The notes below the pieces were generated by a model. That model saw only the letters and a program-made list of their open reading frames with translations. It was not told the origin of the DNA and did not search any database. Below are positions 1 through 7,581 of a DNA stretch of 64,000 bases, one piece after another. Made by a program: the position numbers and the translations under genes. Within the stretch, counting starts at the first letter, position 1; each line of letters begins with the position of its first letter. The DNA is from Jeotgalibacillus campisalis. Its GTDB lineage: Bacteria; Bacillota; Bacilli; Bacillales; Jeotgalibacillaceae. Location: positions 62,001-126,000 of the forward strand of contig NZ_JXRR01000013.1 of assembly GCF_000829515.1 (NCBI RefSeq), read 5' to 3'.

Positions 1-2
1 AT

Positions 3-404
3 ATTAAGGAACAGACGTTATCGGTAGAAGGGGACAGAACTGTTTCTTTTTCCGGCGATTTCCAGTGGACAGCTGAGGCACTGATTAATATTTTGAAAAA
101 CTGTGTGGAGCACACTCCGGTCAAGGGGCATATCTCCATTACATTTTCAGAGAACCCTCTTTTTACAGAAATCAAAATTAAAGATAATGGAAGCGGAATT
201 CCTAAAGAAGACCTGCCATATATTTTTAGACGCTTTTACAAAGGGAAAAATGCAGGAGAAGACAGTGTTGGCATCGGGCTTGCGATGGCTTACAGCATCA
301 TTACGAGTCAGCAGGGGGACATCGAGGTAAGGAGCAAACAAGGCAGCGGAACCGAATTTCATATAAAGTTTTACCATCATAAGGGGAGAGGTTCGTCCGA
401 TTAG
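3..404 (+). CDS. Sensor histidine kinase, C-terminal part (cut by window edge)
   Basis: The frame is open from the left edge, so only the ATP-binding end of the protein is visible. It shows the HATPase_c hallmarks: an N-box around ILKNCVEHTP, a G1 box DNGSGIP, an F-box IFRRFYKG and a G2 box VGIGLAM. The protein should autophosphorylate in response to an envelope signal and pass the phosphate to a response regulator, which must lie upstream outside the window. The ABC transporter genes begin 95 bases downstream, an arrangement typical of antimicrobial-peptide or lipid-stress sensing modules. The first ATG inside the window (93) is internal, not the start. A GC-rich hairpin (about 383-421) overlaps the stop codon. 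Confidence 0.9.
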   Translation: MKEQTLSVEGDRTVSFSGDFQWTAEALINILKNCVEHTPVKGHISITFSENPLFTEIKIKDNGSGIPKEDLPYIFRRFYKGKNAGEDSVGIGLAMAYSIITSQQGDIEVRSKQGSGTEFHIKFYHHKGRGSSD

Positions 405-446
405 GATATGGAGCCTCTCCTCTTAAGTGACTAAACTGTCACGATA

Positions 447-468
447 AAAGTCACTTTAAAGTCATCTT
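447..468 (+). promoter_or_regulatory. Tandem 11-bp direct repeat, candidate OmpR-type regulator site
   Basis: AAAGTCACTTT is followed directly by AAAGTCATCTT, one helical turn apart. This is the geometry of OmpR/PhoP-family half-sites. It lies about 30-50 bases before the ABC ATPase start, with a GTGAC/GTCAC inverted repeat just upstream (427-442). Its use by the response regulator cognate to the upstream kinase is inference. Confidence 0.4.
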
Positions 469-499
469 AGGCAGATACACTGGAGTCAGGATTTAAGAG

Positions 500-1198
500 A
501 TGGAGGGAATGCAAGTGAGTATATTACGAATCGAACATCTGTCTAAGAGGTATGGCAAGGGCGACACAGCAGTAAAGGCATTGGATGATGTTTCATTTAC
601 GGTTGAAAAAGGGGAATTTGTGGCGATTATTGGTCCGTCCGGCTCAGGCAAATCAACACTGCTGCACTTACTCGGCGGGGTGGACAGACCGTCAAATGGC
701 AAGGTGCTGGTCGACAATACGGATATTTATCAGCTGAACGAAACCCAGTTGGCGATATTCAGACGCAGACAAATCGGTCTAATCTATCAATTTTATAATC
801 TCATTCCTATTTTGACGGTAGAAGAAAACATGACCCTTCCGCTGCTTCTCGATGAACACAAAGTGGATAAGAAGCAATTCAACGAAATCTCATCGACACT
901 CGGATTAACAGATCGTTTAAATCACTTGCCCAATCAGCTTTCCGGGGGGCAGCAGCAGCGTGTATCAATCGGCAGAGCGCTGATCAGCAATCCAGCGATC
1001 ATTCTTGCCGATGAACCGACTGGGAACCTGGATAGTAAAAACAGCGGAGAGATCATGGAACTGTTGAAAATGTTCAATAAAACCTACAATCAGACGCTGA
1101 TTGTGATCACTCATGATGAAAGGATTGCTCTGCAGGCGGACCGTGTAATAGAAATTAACGACGGAAAAGTCGCCCGGGATGAGGTGATCCGTCCATGA
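500..1198 (+). CDS. ABC transporter ATP-binding protein (MacB/LolD type)
   Basis: The 232-residue nucleotide-binding subunit powers the FtsX-type permease encoded next. Walker A is [16 protein letters not shown], the Q-loop is at LIYQFYNL, the ABC signature is [15 protein letters not shown], and Walker B is [15 protein letters not shown] with the NLDS D-loop usual for the MacB/LolD/BceA group. A second possible start (ATG at 509, preceded by GGAGGGA) would remove three residues and has better ribosome-binding-site spacing. The stop codon overlaps the permease start by ATGA, so the two are translationally coupled. The upstream kinase suggests a stress-responsive system; the substrate cannot be read from sequence. 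Confidence 0.93.
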   Translation: MEGMQVSILRIEHLSKRYGKGDTAVKALDDVSFTVEKGEFVAIIGPSGSGKSTLLHLLGGVDRPSNGKVLVDNTDIYQLNETQLAIFRRRQIGLIYQFYNLIPILTVEENMTLPLLLDEHKVDKKQFNEISSTLGLTDRLNHLPNQLSGGQQQRVSIGRALISNPAIILADEPTGNLDSKNSGEIMELLKMFNKTYNQTLIVITHDERIALQADRVIEINDGKVARDEVIRP

Positions 1199-3762
1199 AC
1201 ATCATCAATAAGCTGACGCTGAGGCACCTGAAAGAAAATAAGAGAAGAACACTTGTGACGATTGTTGGTGTCATTATCTCAGTGGCGATGATTGCAGCTG
1301 TTGCTACACTTGGGGTCTCATTTCTTGACCTGATGAAAAGACAGTCCATTGCTGACAATGGCGAGTGGCATGTTCAATACAAAAATGTCACGGCCGAGCA
1401 ACTAGAGGCAATAGAAGAAGAGGAAAATAACAAAAACGTCATTCTATCCAATGATCTTGGCTATGCGGAATTTGAGGAAGCAGAAAATGAAAATAAGCCT
1501 TATCTATTCTTCAAGGGATATAATCCAGCAGGTGTTGAGGTATTTCCCGTTGAGGTAAAGGATGGACGTCTTCCGGAGGCAGCAGACGAGATCGTTGTTC
1601 CTGAACATCTTTTGAAAGATACTTCAGTAGATTATGGCATTGGCGATGAACTGACTGTTGAAATCGGGGAAAGGGTTTTAGAGGAAGGGAGTATGTTACT
1701 TGACCAAAATGATACTTTTCAAGACGAACGTCTCCAGATAAAAACAACCAAAACTTTTAAAGTAGTCGGGATGATAAAAAGACCGGAGTGGGAGCCTTCA
1801 TGGTCACCGGGTTATACAATGGTCAGCTATATTGATCAGGAAGAAATCGCAGCAACGGACTCTGTAAGTGCACTTGTTACTTTAGAAAAAGTAAGCAAAT
1901 CATTATATAAAGAATCACAAAATCTGGCAGAGCAAAATGGGATTAAACGTTTCGGGTACAATGATGAGCTCTTAAGATATTACGGTGTAACAGATAATGA
2001 TAATCTGCAGACGACCCTGTTTTCATTAGCAGGCATTATTATTGCTGTTATTATAATCGGTTCGGTCTCACTCATTTATAATGCATTTGCCATCAGTGTT
2101 TCTGAAAGGGCAAGGCATTTGGGAATGCTTTCAAGTGTGGGCGCAACAAAAAAACAAAAGCGTAATTCGGTCTTTTTTGAAGGAGCAGTCATCGGCTTGA
2201 TTAGTATCCCAGTTGGTATTCTAGCAGGGATTGGCGGTATTGCGGTAACTTTCCTGTTTATTAACTCATTTATGGAACAGGCATTAGGAACGACAGAAAA
2301 ACTTGCTATTGTGGTGACACCCGCTTCGATCATTGTCGCTTGTCTAATCTCTTCCGGTACAATTTTTATCTCTACTTATATTCCGGCTCGAAAGGCATCA
2401 AAAATTTCAGCCATGGATGCCATCCGCCAGACACAGGACATAAAACTAACCGCTAAAGGGGTTAAAACCTCCAGTATTGTTAGAAAAACGTTTGGCCTGG
2501 AAGCTGAGATCGGCATGAAAAACATGAAGAGAAATAAAAAGAGGTATTACGCGACGGTTTTTTCACTCGTCATTAGCATCATCCTTTTCTTATCTGTCTC
2601 GTTTTTCACGAATAACTTAAGCAGGTCGGTCGAAATGTCACAAGAGAGCATTAATTTTGATATTTTAGTTGAGGGCAGCAATGGAGATATTTCTGAATTT
2701 GAGCCATGGGTCCAGCTAGAAGGGGTCACTGAGTATAGTATTCAAAAAAACATAAGCCTTACTTCTCTGATCGAGGAAGAAAAATTTCCTGAAGGGTTGC
2801 CTGCATTTATCAATCAGCAGCAGGTGGAACTTCAAGATGGGAGGTATCCCTACTACGTTAATTTTTATGGTTTAAGTGAAAGCAGTTTTAAAAAATATGC
2901 TGATAAAGTGAGAACCGATTCGGATGGGTATCAGAATGTCGAACAGCCAAGAGCCATTTTGATTGAAGACATCGCCTTTCAGGATTTTCAAAGCTCCAAA
3001 TTTATTGAAACAAAGTCTATTAACGCAAATCCTGAAGATACCATTGAACTGCTGTTTACGAATTATGAAACGGAAGAAATCTCTTCTTTAGGGAATGTGG
3101 AAATCGGTGCATTAACTGATGAGATTCCGATGGGGATTAGTGATACGGCACATCTTGGTGGACTTGATGTAATTGTCACAATGGAAACATTAGATCATCT
3201 CCTTACCGGGCAGGAAGAAAGTGAAATAAATTCAAGCCTTTACCTTAACAGCAGTGATCCGGTGCTAACACAGGAGGCACTTGAAGAAATCGTCCCTTCT
3301 TCAACCTATATCTATAATGTTGTTCAAAGCAGAGAACGCGATGAGCAAATGATCATGTTTTTATCCGTTTTTACGTATGGATTTATTTCACTGATTTCGT
3401 TAATTTCCATTGCGAATATTTTTAATACGATTTCCACCAGCATCTCACTTAGAAAGAAAGAATTTGCCATGCTGAAGTCAGTCGGCATGACACCAAAAGG
3501 CTTTAATAAAATGATTCATTATGAAAGCATCTTTTACGGATTGAATTCACTATTGATTGGTCTGCCAATTAGTTTCATTCTGATGTATCTCATCCATCTA
3601 TCAGTAAGAGAAACATTTGAATACGGATTTGAACTACCGTGGCTCGATATTCTTTTTGTGGTCGCCGCCATTTTCATCATTGTCAGCTCAGCCATGCTCT
3701 ACTCTATTTCCAAGATAAAGAAACAAAACATCATAGATGGTTTGAAGCAGGAAAATATTTAA
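1195..3762 (+). CDS. ABC transporter permease, FtsX/MacB-type, large
   Basis: The membrane partner of the preceding ATPase has 855 residues with two FtsX repeats. There is one N-terminal helix (about 22-45), a long extracytoplasmic region, a three-helix block near 280-400, a second single helix near 450-470, another extracytoplasmic domain and a final three-helix block (about 715-845). Two long external domains fit mechanotransmission-type ABC proteins that act on peptides or lipoproteins rather than classical importers. It is longer than BceB-type permeases (about 650 residues), so bacitracin detoxification should not be assumed. A terminator follows at 3773. Confidence 0.9.
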   Translation: MNIINKLTLRHLKENKRRTLVTIVGVIISVAMIAAVATLGVSFLDLMKRQSIADNGEWHVQYKNVTAEQLEAIEEEENNKNVILSNDLGYAEFEEAENENKPYLFFKGYNPAGVEVFPVEVKDGRLPEAADEIVVPEHLLKDTSVDYGIGDELTVEIGERVLEEGSMLLDQNDTFQDERLQIKTTKTFKVVGMIKRPEWEPSWSPGYTMVSYIDQEEIAATDSVSALVTLEKVSKSLYKESQNLAEQNGIKRFGYNDELLRYYGVTDNDNLQTTLFSLAGIIIAVIIIGSVSLIYNAFAISVSERARHLGMLSSVGATKKQKRNSVFFEGAVIGLISIPVGILAGIGGIAVTFLFINSFMEQALGTTEKLAIVVTPASIIVACLISSGTIFISTYIPARKASKISAMDAIRQTQDIKLTAKGVKTSSIVRKTFGLEAEIGMKNMKRNKKRYYATVFSLVISIILFLSVSFFTNNLSRSVEMSQESINFDILVEGSNGDISEFEPWVQLEGVTEYSIQKNISLTSLIEEEKFPEGLPAFINQQQVELQDGRYPYYVNFYGLSESSFKKYADKVRTDSDGYQNVEQPRAILIEDIAFQDFQSSKFIETKSINANPEDTIELLFTNYETEEISSLGNVEIGALTDEIPMGISDTAHLGGLDVIVTMETLDHLLTGQEESEINSSLYLNSSDPVLTQEALEEIVPSSTYIYNVVQSRERDEQMIMFLSVFTYGFISLISLISIANIFNTISTSISLRKKEFAMLKSVGMTPKGFNKMIHYESIFYGLNSLLIGLPISFILMYLIHLSVRETFEYGFELPWLDILFVVAAIFIIVSSAMLYSISKIKKQNIIDGLKQENI

Positions 3763-3772
3763 CATAAAGGTA

Positions 3773-3804
3773 AGCCTGAGACAAAAGTGTCTCAGGCTAT
3801 TTTA
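3773..3804 (+). terminator. Rho-independent terminator after the ABC permease
   Basis: A near-perfect hairpin (AGCCTGAGACA, short loop, TGTCTCAGGCT) is followed by ATTTTA. Nearly the same hairpin recurs at 62719-62748, so it may be part of a dispersed intergenic sequence. Confidence 0.8.
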
Positions 3805-3869
3805 CGGTTGCTTGCGCTTTAGTTTTCAGATACGTTCCAACCTCTATTTTTTAAAACAATCGTGCTGTT

Positions 3870-4958
3870 TTAACCGATTTTTACGATTGGCTTTATAGCC
3901 GTTCCTTTTTTAGAATCTTCAAATGCTTCGTTAATCTGATCAAATTCATATAGTTTGACAAGTTTATCGAACGGGAACAGACCGCGCTTGTAATAGTCCA
4001 CAAGCTGTGGAATGAATAGTTGAGGAATCGAGTCGCCCTCAATAACGCCCATTACGGTTTTTCCTTCTGCCATGATGTCGTTGTGAACATCAAACGTCAT
4101 TTCAGGTGTGACACCGACAATCGCGCATGATCCAAGCGGACGAAGTCCATGAATGGATTGTTTTACAACAGGCGGAACTCCGGTTGTCTCAACAGCGTAA
4201 TGTGCCCCGCCGTTCGTAATTTTTTTCACTTCTTGAACAACATCGACATCATTGCCATTCAATGTATGCGTGGCACCTAATTCCTTGGCCAGCTCCAGGC
4301 GGCTTTCATGAAGATCAACCGCAATGATATTCAAGCAGCCTGCGATTTTAGCGGCCATGACAGCGCTCAATCCGACTGCTCCACTGCCATAAATTGCGAT
4401 AGAGGTGCCAAACTCAGGCTTAATCCGATTTAATACAGTACCTGCGCCAGTTTGAATCCCGCAACCAAGAGGGCCCAGCAGCGCGATATCTACTTCAGGG
4501 TCTACTTTAACGACGTTTTGCTCATTAGCAACGGCGAATGTGCCAAAAGAAGATTGGCCGAAAAATGTCGATACGTCCTGATCGTTCTGATGAAGCCTGT
4601 TGGTACCGTCCTGCATTTTCCCTCCAAAGTTTAAATCGTTGAACTTCATGCAAACGGTTGGATGTCCACTCAGGCAGTTCTCGCAATGGCCGCAATAGGT
4701 AAATGATAGTACTACATGGTCACCGGTCTGGATCTTCGTGACAGCAGATCCTACTTTTTCAACTATACCGGAACCTTCATGTCCAAGAACGGCTGGAAAA
4801 GGGCACAAACCCATATCCCTGGCAACAGCATCAGTATGACAGATTCCGGTTGCCACAATTTTGACCAGTACTTCATTCGGTTTCGGTTCGCTAAGCTCGA
4901 CCTCTTCAACGGTAAAGTCTTCCTCTAAGCCATGTGTAACAGCGGCTTGAATTTTCAT
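3870..4958 (-). CDS. Zinc-dependent NAD(P)+ alcohol dehydrogenase (aryl-alcohol type)
   Basis: The 362-residue medium-chain dehydrogenase/reductase oxidises primary or aromatic alcohols or reduces the matching aldehydes. The catalytic zinc site is visible as GICHTD near residue 38 and LGHEGSG near 62. The structural zinc cluster is CGHCENCLSGHPTVC (about 90-105). The Rossmann motif GSGAVG lies near 190-195, followed by an acidic residue (VDLHESR), which favours NAD+ over NADP+. The overall pattern resembles aryl-alcohol dehydrogenases such as XylB. It is transcribed alone, converging on the ABC operon, and has a GGAGG-like ribosome binding site just upstream of the ATG. The real substrate is unknown. 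Confidence 0.9.
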   Translation of the reverse strand: MKIQAAVTHGLEEDFTVEEVELSEPKPNEVLVKIVATGICHTDAVARDMGLCPFPAVLGHEGSGIVEKVGSAVTKIQTGDHVVLSFTYCGHCENCLSGHPTVCMKFNDLNFGGKMQDGTNRLHQNDQDVSTFFGQSSFGTFAVANEQNVVKVDPEVDIALLGPLGCGIQTGAGTVLNRIKPEFGTSIAIYGSGAVGLSAVMAAKIAGCLNIIAVDLHESRLELAKELGATHTLNGNDVDVVQEVKKITNGGAHYAVETTGVPPVVKQSIHGLRPLGSCAIVGVTPEMTFDVHNDIMAEGKTVMGVIEGDSIPQLFIPQLVDYYKRGLFPFDKLVKLYEFDQINEAFEDSKKGTAIKPIVKIG

Positions 4959-5217
4959 TTTACCCCTCCTATAAAAAGTTGCTTCTACTCATGCACTACC
5001 CTTTAGGATTGAACTTAATCCTGAGGGTTATTCATTTTCAAATGCATAATCTTTGTTAATCTCTATAGAAAAGGCCAGTTGAGTTGATGAATTGATCCTC
5101 GAACTACATCTTAGTAATGAAGCAATAAAAAAAGTTCGTGAACGATTTACTAGATGGGTCTGGGCCTGCTATTCATTAGATTGATGCAATTTGTTTAAAT
5201 TAGAAACATCACAAAGA

Positions 5218-5739
5218 TCACGTATTGTTGATCCATTCCTTTAGCCATTTTGTAGACCTAATCACCAATATTTTGTCACTATGAACGGCATAGCAGCTGA
5301 AAAAGTTCACTTTTCCCACGTCTTCAAATGACCGGTTCCATTTAAACATTTTCATAAAAATCGTGAATGTAGGTTTGTAATGTGATTTTTCTACCCGAAG
5401 CTTTTGTTTAAGATATCTTTTAATGATGCGATAGGTTCTTGTTGAGTATGCAGTATGTAAATAGATAATGATATCTGCCTCATTAAAACAGCTTCGCACC
5501 CAATCTTCATTATGTATTCCTTCTACAATCCATTGATCCGTTTGCAGGATGCCGTTGAGATATTCTTCTCTTTCTTGTTCTGTTCTTCTGATATCTCCAT
5601 TTTTATTTCGGATCCAGACTATGTTGTCCAATTCAAAATAAGGAATCGCTAATTGTTCGGAAAGTTCTTTAGCTAACGTTGTTTTACCGCTGCCTACAGA
5701 GCCGATAATGTGGATTTTATTAAAAGATCGCTGCTTCAT
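5218..5739 (-). CDS. P-loop kinase-like protein related to FlaR (DNA topology modulation family)
   Basis: This small AAA/adenylate-kinase-fold protein carries Walker A GSVGSGKTT near the N-terminus. It also has the IPYFELDNIVW segment and the WIVEGI block that characterise the FlaR-like, putative nucleoside or shikimate-kinase-like group. I start it at the internal ATG (5739) because GGGGTG lies at good spacing upstream; the longer frame starts at 5757. The FlaR name is historical and the biochemical role is not established. It stands alone between the alcohol dehydrogenase and a small unknown gene. Confidence 0.75.
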   Translation of the reverse strand: MKQRSFNKIHIIGSVGSGKTTLAKELSEQLAIPYFELDNIVWIRNKNGDIRRTEQEREEYLNGILQTDQWIVEGIHNEDWVRSCFNEADIIIYLHTAYSTRTYRIIKRYLKQKLRVEKSHYKPTFTIFMKMFKWNRSFEDVGKVNFFSCYAVHSDKILVIRSTKWLKEWINNT

Positions 5740-6052
5740 TTGTTCACCCCGTCTCATTGTTGATTTACATTTTTATTCCATAAAAGAGTTTGAATATCCT
5801 TTATTTAATCTTCAATACGCAATTTTTCCCCAACTATTTAAAAGGTATATACGATCGTGTTTGCTGCTATTTTGAGCAGGAGGGTTTAAATCTTCTCATA
5901 CGTGGAGCTGAAGAAATGGAGAGATTACATATAAAGGAAAATGTTCTGCATGACAAAAGTACATCTTATAAAGTTCGTTTAACCGTATTCACCACAGGGT
6001 AATTAACGGGATGTATGAGTTTATATGTAGTTAAATTTGGGAGGTAAATGTC

Positions 6053-6244
6053 ATGAAAAAATTTAAAGTAACGTATCATCTTACCACTGGAGCAGAAGTA
6101 GTGGACCATGTGGAGGCCGAAGAGAAAAGAAGTGCAATCCTGATGTTCGGCCATGATGAAAATAAATTTGTGGAAAGCACGGATGGAAAACTCCATAAAT
6201 TTAACTTGAAACACGTGGTAATGGTGACAGTAGATCCAATTTAA
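6053..6244 (+). CDS. Small hypothetical protein, 63 residues
   Basis: The protein has alternating hydrophobic and charged residues (MKKFKVTYHLTTGAEVVDHV...) that suggest a small all-beta or ferredoxin-like fold. There is no signal peptide or membrane helix. It is supported by a strong ribosome binding site (GGGAGGTAAATGTCATG) and a clear terminator just after the stop. I do not recognise the family. The opposite strand carries a 123-codon open frame through it, which I regard as a shadow because it lacks a ribosome binding site. Confidence 0.65.
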   Translation: MKKFKVTYHLTTGAEVVDHVEAEEKRSAILMFGHDENKFVESTDGKLHKFNLKHVVMVTVDPI

Positions 6245-6253
6245 AAAGTCATG

Positions 6254-6288
6254 AATAAGAGCATTCAGCTGAGTGCTCTTATTTTTTA
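6254..6288 (+). terminator. Rho-independent terminator
   Basis: AATAAGAGCA pairs with TGCTCTTATT around a 9-base loop, followed by a T run. It ends the small gene at 6053-6244. Confidence 0.85.
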
Positions 6289-6467
6289 AATCATCCGTAA
6301 AATTCTTTTCGTTAAATGCAATGCTGGCTTCTTTCAATGGATTGGGCTCAGTTACATATCAGAGAGAAGCTCTAAGCTTCCGCTTTACATTGTCAGAAAA
6401 AAGATTCAAATGGTAGGTAAGTGTAAGTTTTTATACAATCCACCTACTAATCGTTTGGAGGGATCTC

Positions 6468-7337
6468 ATGAAGAATAAAGGTGTGTTTTTAGTTATGCTG
6501 GCTGCCATATTCTGGGGCGTTAGCGGAGTAATTGGGGACATCCTTATAGATAAGGAATGGAGTCCGTTTATCATATCCTTTTATCGCGGCGCAATTGGTT
6601 TATTATTCTTTCTTGCATGGTTTTTGCTGCGATTTAAGAACAATTGGATTGTATCTAAACCTTTGTATATTTGGTCTCTGCTTGCTGGGGTGGGAGTTGC
6701 AGGGAATTTCACTTTTTATTTTCTCAGCATCCAGGCCTCCAGTGTACCCGTCGCCGCTACTTTAATGTACACCGCACCTGTCTTTGTTCTGATTGCGTCC
6801 TTTTTATTAAGAATGGAGAGATCTACATGGTTTAAATGGGGAAGTATTGGCGGAGTGCTCCTGGGCATCATTCTTCTTACCGGCGCCTACAATCCTGATT
6901 CTATTTCAGTAAGTTATGAAGGAGTTTTAACCGGGCTTGCAGCAGGGCTATCCTATGCTTTATTTATATTCGGGTTTAAAAAAGCTTCTTTATACGGCAA
7001 GCCTCCCATTATCCTAACCATTGCCTTTTTATCATTTTGTTTAGTACTTTTCATATTTACAGACAATAATCAGGCAGCAGCCGTGCTGACTTCAAGCGAC
7101 ATCGGCTGGTTTCTATTATTAGGGCTGGTAGGGGCTGGACTATCATTCATCTTGTATGTCATTGGTATCCGGCTAACGGCTGCCTCCACTGCTTCAATGG
7201 TGGCCATGGTTGAGCCGGTTACAGCCTCTTTGCTGGGCGTTTTACTGCTTGGTGATCATCTGGGCATCATTCAAGTACTTGGAATGGTGGTAATCCTATC
7301 AACTATTACGCTGCTTAGTGTGAAGCAATCATCCTGA
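6468..7337 (+). CDS. DMT-superfamily exporter with two EamA domains
   Basis: The 289-residue inner-membrane protein has ten predicted hydrophobic helices arranged as two EamA repeats (about 6-138 and 150-284). The second repeat has the typical AASTASMVAMVEPVTASLLG helix and a conserved GVLLLGD turn. Family members export amino acids or other metabolites, and the substrate cannot be inferred here. The start is fixed by GGAGGGATCTCATG. It is a single-gene unit closed by the terminator at 7395. Confidence 0.9.
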   Translation: MKNKGVFLVMLAAIFWGVSGVIGDILIDKEWSPFIISFYRGAIGLLFFLAWFLLRFKNNWIVSKPLYIWSLLAGVGVAGNFTFYFLSIQASSVPVAATLMYTAPVFVLIASFLLRMERSTWFKWGSIGGVLLGIILLTGAYNPDSISVSYEGVLTGLAAGLSYALFIFGFKKASLYGKPPIILTIAFLSFCLVLFIFTDNNQAAAVLTSSDIGWFLLLGLVGAGLSFILYVIGIRLTAASTASMVAMVEPVTASLLGVLLLGDHLGIIQVLGMVVILSTITLLSVKQSS

Positions 7338-7394
7338 CCATATAAAACATGACGATGTCTCTTAAACCGTCCGCTGTAATGCAGGAACCGCTAG

Positions 7395-7428
7395 AAAAAT
7401 CTGTGACACTTTTGTCGCAGATTTTTTT
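7395..7428 (+). terminator. Rho-independent terminator
   Basis: AAAAATCTGTGACA pairs with TGTCGCAGATTTTT (one mismatch), continuing into a T run. It separates the exporter gene from the glycan locus. Confidence 0.85.
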
Positions 7429-7482
7429 ATAGGCTGAATACATGCAATCATTCTGTTAGTTATTCTATAAAGTTGGTTCAAT

Positions 7483-7499
7483 CCCTAAAAATGACATGA
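7483..7499 (+). promoter_or_regulatory. Locus-specific 17-bp motif, copy 1 (before alpha-xylosidase)
   Basis: CCCTAAAAATGACATGA fits the consensus CNYTAAWWWTGACATGA shared with 15088-15104 and 18498-18514. It ends exactly 44 bases before a TATACT hexamer (7544-7549). Likely site for the AraC-type response regulator of this locus (inference). Confidence 0.6.
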
Positions 7500-7521
7500 T
7501 TATGTATGAAAGTCGATGGGA

Positions 7522-7535
7522 TGTAAGCGCTTTTT
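7522..7535 (+). promoter_or_regulatory. cre-like site (catabolite repression)
   Basis: TGTAAGCGCTTTTT matches the CcpA operator core (AAGCGCTT palindrome), with a less ideal right end. It overlaps the -35 region of the presumed promoter whose -10 is TATACT at 7544-7549, so CcpA binding would block polymerase. Confidence 0.55.
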
Positions 7536-7581
7536 TGTGATGGTATACTGGCAAAAACATCATGGAAAAGAGGAGTTTTAT

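Noticed and set aside
5083-5184. 34-codon open stretch resembling coding sequence upstream of the alcohol dehydrogenase
   Set aside because: No start codon or ribosome binding site, family not recognised; at most an old remnant.
5790-6002. 70-codon plus-strand frame before the small unknown gene
   Set aside because: No ribosome binding site at its start and poor composition; a 28-codon internal version is also unconvincing.
5966-6337. 123-codon open frame on the minus strand
   Set aside because: Shadow of the small gene at 6053-6244, which has a strong ribosome binding site and terminator; the minus frame has neither.
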